Assembly (NCBI GenBank): GCA_963717125.1
Contig: CAVQVG010000007.1
Coordinates: 868,001-932,000 of the forward strand
Reading direction: 5' to 3'
Source: RYN-230 sp963717125
Lineage (GTDB): Bacteria; Actinomycetota; Actinomycetes; Streptosporangiales; Streptosporangiaceae
DNA: 64,000 bases
Shown: positions 41,552 to 50,628 of the stretch, piece after piece
How the letters are laid out: the number at the start of each line of letters is the position of its first letter
Position numbering within the stretch: position 1 is the first letter of the stretch
Program-made: the position numbers and the translations under genes
Notes under the pieces: generated by a model
What the model was told of the DNA's origin: nothing
The model's input: only the letters and a program-made list of their open reading frames with translations
The model's database searches: none

Positions 41552-42259
41552 CTAGAGGTCGGCGAGCAGCGCGACGCGGGCGCGCAGGATGGCCCGGGTG
41601 GAGGCCACGCTGCTGAACTCGTCTGGCTGCCCCGGGCACTCCCCCGCGGCGATGGCCCGCTCGGCCCGGCGGCGCGCGTCGGCCGGGCTGATCATCTCGA
41701 ACGTCATGCCGGGATCGGCGGCCGCCATGGCCTCGGTCCGGGCCAGCACGTCGCCGGCCTCGCCGACCCAGACGTTCTTGATGCCGCCGCCGAACGAGTG
41801 ATCGAGCAGCAGCGAGACCACGTGCAGGCCGGCCGGGTACTCGAAGCTCATCGTGACCGCTTCCTGCACGCCCCGGTCGTCCCCGTACCGCCAGCACTCA
41901 CGCACCTCCGGCGTGCCCAGCCCGGCCGCCCAGGCCGGGTCCGGCACCCCCTTGGCGGCCAGCCGGCCCGCCGCCGCGGCGGCCTCGGCCCGCAGCTCAG
42001 CCCAGCCCAGCCCGCTCAGCACGCGCAGGATGGCCAGTGCTTCCGGGCTGCCGCTGCGCTCGGCGGCGGGCACGATGGCCTGCGCGGCCGGGCTGCGCAT
42101 CCCGCCCAGCGCGGCCAGGATGTCCGAGCCCCACCGCTCCGCCTCCAGCGGGCTGGCGATCTCCGCCAGCACCATCCGGGCCTCGGTGAGCACGGCGGCG
42201 AACGCGTCGTCCGGCGATGACCTGCCGAACACGGCCTCGAGGTCCAGGTCACCGGACAT
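41552..42259 (-). CDS. hypothetical protein, 235 residues
   Basis: I do not recognise a family with certainty. From ATG 42259 the product begins MSGDLDLEAVFGRSSPDD. It is Ala-rich and alpha-helical throughout (ALGGMRSPAAQAIVPAAERSG resembles HEAT-type pairs), with a later block (YPAGLHVVSLLLDHSFGGGIKNVWVGEAGDVLAR) that is strongly protein-like, and RAILRARVALLADL at the end. No membrane segments. It starts next to the LLM gene on the other strand. Codon use is like neighbours, so it is a real gene of unknown role. Confidence 0.75.
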   Translation of the reverse strand: MSGDLDLEAVFGRSSPDDAFAAVLTEARMVLAEIASPLEAERWGSDILAALGGMRSPAAQAIVPAAERSGSPEALAILRVLSGLGWAELRAEAAAAAGRLAAKGVPDPAWAAGLGTPEVRECWRYGDDRGVQEAVTMSFEYPAGLHVVSLLLDHSFGGGIKNVWVGEAGDVLARTEAMAAADPGMTFEMISPADARRRAERAIAAGECPGQPDEFSSVASTRAILRARVALLADL

Positions 42260-42351
42260 GACTGCCGCCCAGGGCGGAATCGTATTCCAGGTCCATGCCG
42301 GGCATCCTGCCACGGCCGCTGACATGATGGGCTGGAACCGCAGGAGGTACT

Positions 42352-43314
42352 GTGCCGCCAATCTCACGATGGGGCATCACTTTGCCGCTCAGCGGGCTGC
42401 CGCTGCCCGCCCAGCGGGATCTGGTCGCGGAACTGCCCGGGCTGGGCTACACCGACGCCTGGTCCTCGGAGGTCAACGGGGCGGACGCGTTCACGCCGCT
42501 CGCGCTGGCCGCCGGGTGGGCCCCTGAGCTGCGGCTGGGCACCGCGATCGCGGGCATCTACAACCGCGGCCCGGCGCTGCTGGCGATGAACGCGGCCACC
42601 GTGGCCGCGCTGGCGCCGGGCCGGTTCGTGCTCGGCATCGGGGTGTCCTCCCCGGTCGTGGTGACCGCGTGGAACGGCGTCCCCATGCAGCAGCCCTACC
42701 AGCGGGCCCGGGACATGCTCCGGTTCCTCCGGCCGGCGCTGGCCGGGGAGAAGGTCAGCATGACCGGCGACACGTTCACCGTGACCGGGTTCCGGCTGGC
42801 CACGCCGCCGGACCCGGCGCCGGCCCTGGCCCTGGCCGCGCTGCGCCCGCAGATGGTCGCGCTGGCCGCGGCGCTGGCCGACGGGGCGATCACCAACTGG
42901 CTGGCCCCGTCCGACGTGCCGACGGTGCGGGCGGTGGCCGGGCCCGGCTGCGAGCTGATCGCGCGGATCTTCGTCTGCCCCACGCCGGACGCCGACGCGG
43001 CCCGGCAGATCGGCCGCCGGCTGATCGCCGCCTACCTGACCGTGCCCGCCTACGCCGCGTTCCACGACTGGCTCGGCCGCGGCCCCCGGCTGGCCGCGAT
43101 GCAGCAGGCCTGGGCGGCCGGCGACCGGAAAGCCGCGCTGGCCGCGATCGACGACAAGCTGGTGGACGAACTGGTGGTGCACGGGCCGCCCGAGCGCTGC
43201 CGGGAGCGGGTCGCGGAGTACCAGGCCAGCGGGCTGGACACGCCGGTGATCGCGGTCGTGCCCGGACCCGGCGTGGACGAGGCCGCGGCCGTCCGCCAGC
43301 TCGCGCCCGGCTGA
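42352..43314 (+). CDS. LLM-class F420-dependent oxidoreductase
   Basis: 320 residues from GTG 42352 (AGGAGGT upstream). The third LLM-type TIM barrel in the window: WGITLPLSGLPLPAQRDLVAELPGLGYTDAWSSEVNGADAFTPL, LRLGTAIAGIYNRGPALLAMNAATVAALAPGRFVLGIGVSSPVVV and a C-terminal GLDTPVIAVVPGPG. The Gly-rich segment GIGVSSPVVV is the cofactor phosphate loop. Distinct from the other two by its N-terminal extension and loop lengths. Substrate unknown; next to the Ddn-like gene it adds to the local F420 enrichment. Confidence 0.87.
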   Translation: MPPISRWGITLPLSGLPLPAQRDLVAELPGLGYTDAWSSEVNGADAFTPLALAAGWAPELRLGTAIAGIYNRGPALLAMNAATVAALAPGRFVLGIGVSSPVVVTAWNGVPMQQPYQRARDMLRFLRPALAGEKVSMTGDTFTVTGFRLATPPDPAPALALAALRPQMVALAAALADGAITNWLAPSDVPTVRAVAGPGCELIARIFVCPTPDADAARQIGRRLIAAYLTVPAYAAFHDWLGRGPRLAAMQQAWAAGDRKAALAAIDDKLVDELVVHGPPERCRERVAEYQASGLDTPVIAVVPGPGVDEAAAVRQLAPG

Positions 43315-43334
43315 GCGAGCCGGTCACCAGCCGG

Positions 43335-44384
43335 TCACCAGACCCCGGGCAGCTCCTCGCCGTACCACGCCTGGATCAGCTGGTGCGCGATGGACACGGG
43401 CGGCGGCAGCAGCACCTCGCGGGCGGCCAGCGCGGCGCGCAGTTCATCCCGGCTGAACCAGCGCGCCTCCGCGATCTCCTCGTCGTCCACCTGGAGGTCG
43501 AGCGGGCCGCTGGCCACCGCGCGGAAGCCGAGCATCAGGCTCTGCGGCATCGGCCACGGCTGGCTGCCCACGTAGCGGACCTGGCTGACCACGATCGAGG
43601 TTTCCTCGGCCACCTCCCTGGCCACCGCCTGCTCGGCCGATTCGCCCGGTTCCACGAAGCCCGCCAGGATGGACACCCGGCGCTCCGGCCAGCGCTTGTT
43701 GCGGGCCAGCAGGCACCGGTCGTCCGGGTCGGTGACCAGCATGATGACCGCCGGGTCGATGCGCGGGAAGTGCTCGCTGCCGTCCGTCGGGCAGCGCCGC
43801 GCGTGCCCGGCCGCGATCGGCTGGGTCGGCGTGCCGTCGCGCGGGCAGTGGGTGTGGCTGACGTGCCAGTTGGCCAGCGCCACCGCGTGCGTGAACAGGC
43901 CCGCGTCCCGGTCCCCGAGCAGCGCGGCCGCCTCGCGCAGCCCGGCCGGCCGCACGCCCGGCTGCTGCCGTTTGAGCCAGGCCGCCTGCTCCGACACGGT
44001 CTGCTGCTCGGCCGCTGGCTCGGCCGCGTCCGGGTCCGCGCCGTGCGTGTCCAGCCAGCCGGGCGGGCCGAGCACGCCGAAGTAGGCCACCCCGGCGTCA
44101 TCGACGCCGAGCAGGAAGTTCAGTCCCTCCGGCGCCTCGTCCGGCCCGACCAGCACCAGCTCGGCGTCGGTGTCGCCGAACCGGACCAGCGCCCGGCCCT
44201 GGTCCAGCACCAGCACCCGGGTCTGCGGGTCGGCCCACGTCGCGGCCAGCCATTCGGTGTCCCCGCGCCGGGCGCTCATCCGGTCCACCGTGCCCCGGGC
44301 CAGCACGAAGCCGCCCAGCTCAGCGGCGTAGTCCTGGGCCTGCCCCGCGGTCTGGCCGGCCGCGGTCTCCTCGGCCGCGCTCAC
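43335..44384 (-). CDS. nudC: NAD(+) diphosphatase
   Basis: 349 residues. Hydrolyses NADH/NAD+ to nicotinamide mononucleotide and AMP. The C-terminal Nudix domain has GFVEPGESAEQAVAREVAEETSIVV (Nudix box) followed by the NudC-specific SQPWPMPQSLMLGF. The zinc region HCPRDGTPTQPIAAGHARRCPTDGSEHFPR has only two of the four Cys of the E. coli enzyme, the other two being Asp; I believe similar substitutions occur in related actinomycetes. GTG 44384 sits in a GTGA overlap with the dipeptidase stop. It corresponds in position to mycobacterial nudC near adnAB. Confidence 0.92.
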   Translation of the reverse strand: MSAAEETAAGQTAGQAQDYAAELGGFVLARGTVDRMSARRGDTEWLAATWADPQTRVLVLDQGRALVRFGDTDAELVLVGPDEAPEGLNFLLGVDDAGVAYFGVLGPPGWLDTHGADPDAAEPAAEQQTVSEQAAWLKRQQPGVRPAGLREAAALLGDRDAGLFTHAVALANWHVSHTHCPRDGTPTQPIAAGHARRCPTDGSEHFPRIDPAVIMLVTDPDDRCLLARNKRWPERRVSILAGFVEPGESAEQAVAREVAEETSIVVSQVRYVGSQPWPMPQSLMLGFRAVASGPLDLQVDDEEIAEARWFSRDELRAALAAREVLLPPPVSIAHQLIQAWYGEELPGVW

Positions 44385-45789
44385 TGGGCTGCCGCGGCGC
44401 TGCGGCGGGCCAGCTCATCCCACAGGTAGGCGACCGCCGCCGCCCCCTTGAGCAGCAGGCCCATCTCCACCTTCTCGTTGGGCGCGTGGATCCGGTCCGC
44501 ATCCAGCCCGACCGCGACAAAAACCAGCGGCGCACCCAGGATGTCGGCCAGGTCCGCTTCCGGCCCGCTGCCCCCTTCCCGGGTAAACAGCACTTCCTGG
44601 CCGAACGCCCGTTCCATCGACTGTTTCGCCGCCTGCACGGCCGGTGCGTGGACGGGGGAAAAACACGGCCGTACCCCCGGACCGCCGAACGTCACGGTCG
44701 CCTCGATGCCGGGCGGGGTGTGCGCGGCCACGTACTCCCGCAGGGCCGCCGCCACGTCCGCGGGTTCCTGGTTGGCGACCAGCCGGAACGACAGCTTGGC
44801 GTGCGCCTCCCGGGGCACGATGGTCTTGGCGCCGGGGCCGGTGTGCCCGCCCCACATGCCGTTGATCTCCGCCGTGGGCCGGGCCCAGATCCGCTCCAGC
44901 GTGCTGTACCCGGCCTCGCCGGCCGGCGCCTGGCTGTGCCCCGCGTCGGCCAGCCAGGCCTTCTCGTCGAACGGCAGCCGGGCGAACAGCTCCCGCTCGG
45001 CGTTGCTCAGCGGGAGCACATCGGCGTAGAACCGGGGCAGCGTGACCCGGCCCTCGGCGTCGTGCAGGCCGGCCAGCAGCGCGGCCAGCGCGTGCAGCGG
45101 GTTGGGCACGCCGCCGCCGAACGAGCCGGAGTGCAGGTCGCGCTCCGGGCCGCGCACGTCGATCTGGGCGTCCACGAGGCCGCGCATCCCGGTGCACATG
45201 GACGGCACGTCCGCGGCCCACATCGTGGTGTCGGAGATCACGATCACGTCGCAGCCGAGCTGGCCGGCCCGGCGGCGTAGCAGGTCGGCGAAGTGCGGCG
45301 AGCCGGACTCCTCTTCTCCCTCGATCAGGAACTTGACCGACACCGGCGGCGCGGCCGCGCCGCTGGCGGCCAGGCCGGCCCGCAGCCCCAGGGAGTGCAG
45401 CAGCACCTGGCCCTTGTCGTCCGAGGCACCACGGCCGAGCAGCTGGCCGTCCCGTTCCACCGGCTCGAACGGCGGCGAGTGCCACTCGTCCAGCGGCTCG
45501 ACCGGCTGCACGTCGTGATGCCCGTAGACCAGCACGGTGGGCGCGGCCGGGTCCGCCGCGGGCCAGTGCGCGAACACGGCCGGCCGCCCGGCGCGCCGGC
45601 CGCCCCGGTCTCCCAGATCTCCACCGCCGGGAACCCGATGCTGGACAGGTGCGCGGCCAGCCACCCGGCCGAGGCCCGGACATCGTCCCGGTGCGCCGGG
45701 TCCGCCGAGATAGACGGGATGGCCAGCCACTCCTTGAGCTGGCGGAAGAATTCCGGCGCCTGGTTGTCGATGTATTCGGCTACTTCCAT
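44381..45789 (-). CDS. M20-family dipeptidase, frameshifted
   Basis: The gene should give about 465 residues (zinc di-peptidase). N-terminal part from ATG 45789: MEVAEYIDNQAPEFFRQLKEWLAIPSIS, then WLAAHLSSIGFPAVEIWETG. At about 45590-45610 the frame breaks: the remaining part, PAVFAHWPAADPAAPTVLVYGHHDVQPVEP, GASDDKGQVLLHS, FLIEGEEESGSPHF, VISDTTMWAADVPSMCTG, GGVPNPLHALAALL, and the C-terminus SGPEADLADILGAPLVFVAVGLD, lies one base off (loss of one base is the simplest repair) in a GC-rich CGGCCGGCGCGCCGG run. Zinc ligands H, D, E, E of the M20 fold are otherwise intact. The stop overlaps the nudC start. Confidence 0.85.
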
Positions 45790-45911
45790 GAAACGGTGGC
45801 CTCCCGCCGTCGGCGCTACTACCACAGGTGCACGCCCGTCTTAGGTCGATGCCGGAAATCCACCTCCGGCATGACGACCTAACCGGGCAGTTCGTCGTAG
45901 CGTGGTGACAC

Positions 45912-47303
45912 ATGACGCTACCGCTGACTCGCCCGCCACGCGGCGGCGGGCAGGGCACCGGTCGCCGGGGGACACGCTGGCGGTACTGGGTGGCCCGGAC
46001 CGCCGCGCTGGCCCGGCGCCGGGCCGCCGCACTGTGCGCGGCGGTCGAGCATGAGTGGCCGGCCGCGCTGCTGGTCGCCTGTGCGCTGTTCGCCTGCGCG
46101 GTCGCCGCGATCAGCTCGGACGAGCCGCAGCGGCTCTGGGGTGAGCTGGCGGCCTGCTCCTACGGCCTGGCCGCGGTGGCGGCGCTGGCCGGGCGGCGCC
46201 GTGGGCTCGCGCTGGCCGTCGGCATCAGTGTGGCCGGGGCCGCGCTGATCCCGCTGGCCTGGATGGCCTCGTCGCGGATGGGCCAGCCCGAGGTGAGCGT
46301 GATCATCCGCTCGGCCCAGCTGTTCCTGCACCGGGGCACCCCGTACGAGGGCGCGGGCGCGATCGCCGCGGCGCACAACCCCGATGCGTACAACCCGTAC
46401 CTGCCCGCGCTGGCGTTCTTCGGCCTGCCGCACGCCCTATTCGGTGGCGGGCTGCTCACCGACCCGCGGGTGTGGTTCGGCGTGGTGTTCGTGGCCGCGT
46501 TCGGCACCGCGCTGAAGGTCAGCGGCGTGCGGCGGCCGTGGCTGTGGACCGTCGTCGTCACCGCCTCGCCGATCGTCGCCTACCCGCTCAGCACCGGCGG
46601 CGACGACCTGCCCGTGCTGGCGCTGATCTGCCTCGGCCTGGCCCTGCTCCGGCCCCGTGCTGCGATAGACGGTGCCGCGATAGACGGTGCGGCACCAGAC
46701 GGTGGGGTATCAGACAGTGCCGCGCCGGGCCAGGCGGCGCTGGCCGGCCAGGGCGGGCTCACCGCCCGCCGGGTCATCCTGGCCAGCCTGGCCCTGGGCC
46801 TGGCCGCGGCCATGAAAGCCACCGCCTGGCCCGCGCTGGCGGTGGCCCTGGCCCTGGTCGCGGTGCGCAGTGGCCGCCGCGCCGCGGCCGGGCTGGTGCT
46901 GATCACGCTGTGCGTGCCACTGGCGGTGGACGGCCCGGTGCTGTTCGCCCAGCCTGCCTCGGTGGTGTCCAACACGATCCTGTTCCCGCTCGGCCTGACC
47001 AAGATCAAGAGCCCGGCGGCCAGCGTGCTGCCGGGCCACCTGATGGCCGAGGCGTTTTCCTGGGGGCACTGGGCCGCGATCGGGCTGATCCTGCTGGCCG
47101 GCCTGGCCATCGCGATCTCCCTGGTGGTGGCGCCGCCGCGGGACGAGCGCGCGGCCGGCTGGCGGCTGGTCATCGGGGTCACCCTGATGTTCGCGTTCGC
47201 CCCGGCCAGCCGGTTCGGCTACATCGTCTACCCGCTCGGTCTGGCCGCCTGGCTGGTGCTCAGCTCTCTCCCGTCCGCTGCCTGGGTGCCGGAACCTGGC
47301 TGA
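45912..47303 (+). CDS. GT87-like integral membrane mannosyltransferase-type protein
   Basis: 463 residues with about 10-12 hydrophobic helices, resembling the DUF2029/GT87 alpha-mannosyltransferases of actinobacterial cell-envelope synthesis. The most protein-like motif is the periplasmic loop RTPYEG-type (here LHRGTPYEGAGAIAAAHNPDAYNPYLPALAFFGLP). A cytoplasmic loop carries four 15-base repeats (see 46662). The protein lacks any recognised catalytic signature apart from the topology, so the donor (polyprenyl-phosphomannose) is inference. Convergent with the NB-ARC gene, overlapping it by 44 bases. Confidence 0.78.
   Translation: MTLPLTRPPRGGGQGTGRRGTRWRYWVARTAALARRRAAALCAAVEHEWPAALLVACALFACAVAAISSDEPQRLWGELAACSYGLAAVAALAGRRRGLALAVGISVAGAALIPLAWMASSRMGQPEVSVIIRSAQLFLHRGTPYEGAGAIAAAHNPDAYNPYLPALAFFGLPHALFGGGLLTDPRVWFGVVFVAAFGTALKVSGVRRPWLWTVVVTASPIVAYPLSTGGDDLPVLALICLGLALLRPRAAIDGAAIDGAAPDGGVSDSAAPGQAALAGQGGLTARRVILASLALGLAAAMKATAWPALAVALALVAVRSGRRAAAGLVLITLCVPLAVDGPVLFAQPASVVSNTILFPLGLTKIKSPAASVLPGHLMAEAFSWGHWAAIGLILLAGLAIAISLVVAPPRDERAAGWRLVIGVTLMFAFAPASRFGYIVYPLGLAAWLVLSSLPSAAWVPEPG
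46662..46721 (+). repeat. four tandem 15-base units in the GT87-like gene
   Basis: Units at 46662-46676, 46677-46691, 46692-46706 and 46707-46721 encode AIDGA, AIDGA, APDGG and VSDSA in a cytoplasmic loop between membrane helices. The ATA codons are rare in this genome, so the unit may have come from elsewhere or expanded recently. Two copies are almost identical. Confidence 0.8.
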
Positions 47304-49425
47304 GCCGGGCGCGGATCCGGGCCGCGTCCGGGTGCCGCAGCTCGTCCAGGATGGCCTGGGCCTGCTGCCAGGCCTGCTGGGCCGCGGGCAGATCGCCCGC
47401 CGCGTGCCGCGCGTCGCCGAGCCGGATCAGCACGGTGGACTGGTTGTAGGCCTGGCCGAGTTCACAGAGCAGGCCCAGTGCCTCCAGGTAACAGGCGATG
47501 GCGGCGACGTTATCGCCCAGGCCCAGGTGCGCCTCCCCGAGCGCGGCCCACGACTCCGCCGCGCCGTCCCGGTTGCCCAGCTCGAGGTGCAGGTCCAGGC
47601 CCTGCGTGCAGTAGGCCAGCGCCTCTGGGTAGGCGCCGAGCTGACCGTGGCAGTCGCCGAGGGCGGTGAGCGCGGCCGCCTCGCCGGCCCGGTGACCCAC
47701 GGCGCGGTACAGCGGCAGCGCCTGTTCGGCGTGGGCCAGCGCCTCGGCCCGGCCCTGCCGCTCCAGCGCCATGACCAGCGCCAGATGGCTGCGGGCCTGG
47801 CCGAGCCGGTCGCCGACCGCGGCGAACAACTCCATCGCCTGCCCGAGGTGGGCGTAGCCGTCCGGATAGGCATTCAGCCGGATCAGCGACCGCCCGAGGA
47901 AGCGGTGCGCCCGGGCCTGGCCGAGCCGGTCGCCGCGGCGCTCCGCCGCGGCCAGCGACAGCCGCTGGACGGCGGCGCTGTCCAGCGAGCGCCCGCGCCG
48001 GTCCAGGAACGTGGCCAGCACGTCGGGTAGCTGCTGGGCGTACCGGTCGAAACCAGCCTCGGCGGCCTGGCCGGCCACCGCCAGCAGGACCTGGTATTCG
48101 GCGCCGAGCCAGGCCAGCCCGGCCGGCGGCGACGCCAGCTGCTCCGGGTGCGCGCCGGGCGGCGGCGGCGGGAACTCGATCCGGTCGCGCGCTGGGTAGA
48201 CCTGCAGGGTGGCCGCGTAGGCGCTGTACAGGTAGTGATCGAGCATCCGGTGCACGGCCGCCCGCCGCTCCGGTGCACAGTCCTGGCTGGCGGCCAGTTC
48301 GGCGGCGTAGGCCCGGAGCAGGTCGTGAAAGGCGAACCGGCCCGGGGTGGGCTCGGCCACCAGGTGCGCGCGGCTGAGCTCGTCCAGCGCCCGGCCGGCC
48401 CGGGGCAGGTCGAGCCCGGCCAGGCTGGCCGCGGCGGGCGCCGCGATGTCCGGGCCGGGATGCAGGCTGAGCAGCCGGAACACCTGGGCGGCCGGCTCGC
48501 TGAGCTGCCGGTAGGACCAGGACAGCGCGGCCCGGACGCTGGTCACCCCGTCCCCGGCGTCGAGCGCGTCCAGGCGCCCCCGGACGTCTTCCAGCTCGCC
48601 GACCAGCGCCGCTATCGGCGACGAGGGGCGCTGCGCGGCCCGCGCCGCGGCCACGCTGAGCGCCAGTGGCAGCCGCGCGGTCACCTCGATGAGCCGGGTC
48701 ACCGAGTCCGGTTCGCGCAGCACCCGGTCGGCGCCCAGCCGGCCGCGGAGCATGGCCCGCGCCTCGGGCACGGTGAGCACGTCCAGCGTGATGGGCTCGG
48801 CGGCCTCGGCGGCGATCAGACCGGTGAGCCGCTCCCGGCTGGTGACCAGGACCAGGCAGCCACCGCCGCCGGGCAGCAGCGGCCGGACCTGGCTGACGTC
48901 GCGCGCGTTGTCGATCAGGATCAGCATCCGCAGGCCGGCCAGCAGGCTGCGGTACAGCCCGGCCTGGGCGTCCAGGCTGGCGGGCGGCGGCCCGGCCGGG
49001 ACGGACAGCGCCTCCAGGAAGCCCAGGATGGCCTGGGCCGGGCTGACCGGCGGGCCGGCCGGATCGAAGCCGCGCAGGTTCACGTACAGCTGGCCGTCCG
49101 GGAACCGGTCGGCGACCTGGTGCGCCCAGCGGACGGCCAGCGTGGTCTTGCCCACCCCGGCGGTGCCGTGGATGACCGAGATTGGCATGGCGCCCTGCGG
49201 GCCGCCGCTGTGCCGGTCCAGCCGCCGGGTCAGCTGCTTCAGCTCCGCGCTCCGGCCGGAGAAGTGCTGCACCGCCGCGGGGAGCAGCCGGGGCGGCTGG
49301 CTGGCCGCGCCGCCGGCGGCTGGCGGGCCGGTTTCGCGCCGCTGGCTGTCGGGCGGCCCGGTTCCGCCTCGATGACTGGCCGGCCGCCCCGTTCCGCGCC
49401 GCCGGCCAGGATTCGCTCGTGCCAC
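47260..49425 (-). CDS. NB-ARC ATPase with TPR repeats, C-terminal part of a SARP-type regulator
   Basis: 721 residues read from a GTG at 49425, but probably the continuation of the preceding BTAD part: LLPAAVQHFSGRSAELKQLTRRL is the linker sequence normally found after BTAD in AfsR-type proteins. NB-ARC: ISVIHGTAGVGKTTLAVRWAH (P-loop), LRMLILIDNARDVSQVRPLLPGGGGCLVLVTSRERL (Walker B and arginine region), VTARLPLALSVAAARA. The helical and winged part follows, then about 7-8 TPR-like repeats from residue 470 (e.g. HLGQAMELFAAVGDRLGQARSHLALVMALERQG). These proteins bind ATP and act as activators. The two reading frames differ by one base. Confidence 0.85.
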   Translation of the reverse strand: MARANPGRRRGTGRPASHRGGTGPPDSQRRETGPPAAGGAASQPPRLLPAAVQHFSGRSAELKQLTRRLDRHSGGPQGAMPISVIHGTAGVGKTTLAVRWAHQVADRFPDGQLYVNLRGFDPAGPPVSPAQAILGFLEALSVPAGPPPASLDAQAGLYRSLLAGLRMLILIDNARDVSQVRPLLPGGGGCLVLVTSRERLTGLIAAEAAEPITLDVLTVPEARAMLRGRLGADRVLREPDSVTRLIEVTARLPLALSVAAARAAQRPSSPIAALVGELEDVRGRLDALDAGDGVTSVRAALSWSYRQLSEPAAQVFRLLSLHPGPDIAAPAAASLAGLDLPRAGRALDELSRAHLVAEPTPGRFAFHDLLRAYAAELAASQDCAPERRAAVHRMLDHYLYSAYAATLQVYPARDRIEFPPPPPGAHPEQLASPPAGLAWLGAEYQVLLAVAGQAAEAGFDRYAQQLPDVLATFLDRRGRSLDSAAVQRLSLAAAERRGDRLGQARAHRFLGRSLIRLNAYPDGYAHLGQAMELFAAVGDRLGQARSHLALVMALERQGRAEALAHAEQALPLYRAVGHRAGEAAALTALGDCHGQLGAYPEALAYCTQGLDLHLELGNRDGAAESWAALGEAHLGLGDNVAAIACYLEALGLLCELGQAYNQSTVLIRLGDARHAAGDLPAAQQAWQQAQAILDELRHPDAARIRARLSQVPAPRQRTGES

Positions 49426-50132
49426 CCGCGCAGTTCCGGACCCGGCTCGATGCCCAGCTCGGCGACCAGCACCCGGCGGGCGTCCTGGTAGGCCTGCAGC
49501 GCCTCGGCCTGCCGGCCGGAGTCGGCCAGCGCCTGCATGAGCTGGGCATGCAGGTGCTCCCGCAGCGGGTACTGCGCGGTCAGGTCCCGTAGCTGCGGTA
49601 CCAGCCTGGTGTGCTGGCCGCGCTGGAGGTCAGCCTCGATCCGGTCCTCCAGCACTTGCTGCCAGAGCCGGTCCAGGCGCGGCACGAATTCATCACGAAG
49701 CACCTGGCTGGGCACGTCGAGCAACGGGTCGGTGCGCCACAGCCGCAGCGCCTGGGCGGCCGCGCCGGACGCCGCGCGCCACCGGGCGGCGCGCACCGCG
49801 GCACCCGCGTCCCGGCATAACGTCTCGAACTGGAGCACATCGAGGTCCGCCTCGGCCAGTTGGATCAGGTACCCGGGATCGCGGGTCAGCAGTTGGGCCG
49901 CGCCCGGCCCCAGGGCATGCCGCAGCCGCCGGACGTGGCTGCGTAGCGTCACCGCGTACCCGGGCGGCGGCCTGCCGTCCCAGACCAACTCGGCCAGCGC
50001 GTCGGCCGGGACCGGCCGGTTGGCGTGTAACAGCAGCGCGGCTAGCAGCACCCGCTGGCGCGGCCCGGGCACGGACAGCCGCTGCCCGGCCGGCCCGGTG
50101 ATGACCAGCGGCCCCAACAGCCCAAACCGCAT
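49239..50132 (-). CDS. SARP-type DNA-binding and BTAD domain, N-terminal part of an AfsR-type regulator
   Basis: 297 residues. OmpR-type wHTH: MRFGLLGPLVITGPAGQRLSVPG, VLLAALLLHANRPVPADALAELVW, YAVTLRSHVRRLRHALGPGAAQLLTRDPGYLI. The bacterial transcriptional activation domain follows (RTDPLLDVPSQVLRDEFVPRLDRLW, YPLREHLHAQLMQALADSGRQAEALQAYQDARRVLVAELGIEPGPELR). After AGGAERGGR the frame reads low-complexity PRP/AR and stops at 49239. The NB-ARC domain is out of frame by one base, so the gene is likely split by a single-base loss in 49240-49420. Whether both halves work separately is unknown. Confidence 0.85.
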   Translation of the reverse strand: MRFGLLGPLVITGPAGQRLSVPGPRQRVLLAALLLHANRPVPADALAELVWDGRPPPGYAVTLRSHVRRLRHALGPGAAQLLTRDPGYLIQLAEADLDVLQFETLCRDAGAAVRAARWRAASGAAAQALRLWRTDPLLDVPSQVLRDEFVPRLDRLWQQVLEDRIEADLQRGQHTRLVPQLRDLTAQYPLREHLHAQLMQALADSGRQAEALQAYQDARRVLVAELGIEPGPELRGWHERILAGGAERGGRPVIEAEPGRPTASGAKPARQPPAARPASRPGCSPRRCSTSPAGARS

Positions 50133-50628
50133 GTCCTGCCCCCTAGCACCAAACCGTGCGGTCCCATCGCGGAATCCGGCAAGGGATTACCAGCAGCGAT
50201 GCTACGTCGCTGGCACGCAAATGCCACAAAACTGCCACGCGCCGCGCTGAGAGTCGTTACCGGCACCACCGGCCGCGCGGGCCCGGCCCCCCTCACAGCA
50301 CCGGGCTCGCGCGGCCACCCAGGCGCCGGGCTGCTCGCCGCGGGTCACCACCGCCCGGGGGCGGCGAGCGGCCCAGCACCAACTCCGAGTGGAACGCAAC
50401 GCCGCCGCCGGCTTAAAGGGCCGCGCAGGCGCCAGCAGCGTGGGTGGCCGCTATCCCCACTAACTCCATGATCACCACCGCCCGGCCCGCTGGTCACACC
50501 AGCACCACAGTGCTCAGCAGGGGCGACCGAGCTCCCTGCGCGTGGCGCTTAGGCTCTGGCCCCACACGGTCAGGCCCGCCGGACCGGCCATAATGACCGG
50601 ATCGGACGGACCAGGGACGGAGTACCCA
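50133..50628. other. 496-base gene-free region with hairpins upstream of the SARP gene
   Basis: Holds heptamer repeats close to the SARP start (50222-50239), and a hairpin CTCGCCGC ... GCGGCGAG (50334-50341 and 50361-50368). No convincing coding frame is present. Confidence 0.55.
50222..50239. promoter_or_regulatory. direct heptamer repeats TGCCAC-A and TGCCAC-G, possible SARP binding site
   Basis: TGCCACA (50222-50228) and TGCCACG (50233-50239), separated by four bases (11-base period), 90-107 bases upstream of the SARP start. SARP regulators bind heptamer direct repeats with this periodicity. A third related TGGCACG lies at 50211-50217 in the same register (11-base period). Autoregulation is an inference. 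Confidence 0.4.

Noticed and set aside
43819..43950. Loss of zinc ligands in NudC as evidence for an inactive enzyme
   Set aside because: The Nudix box and the SQPWP motif are intact, and Asp in place of two Cys seems common in actinomycete NudC, so inactivity is not supported.
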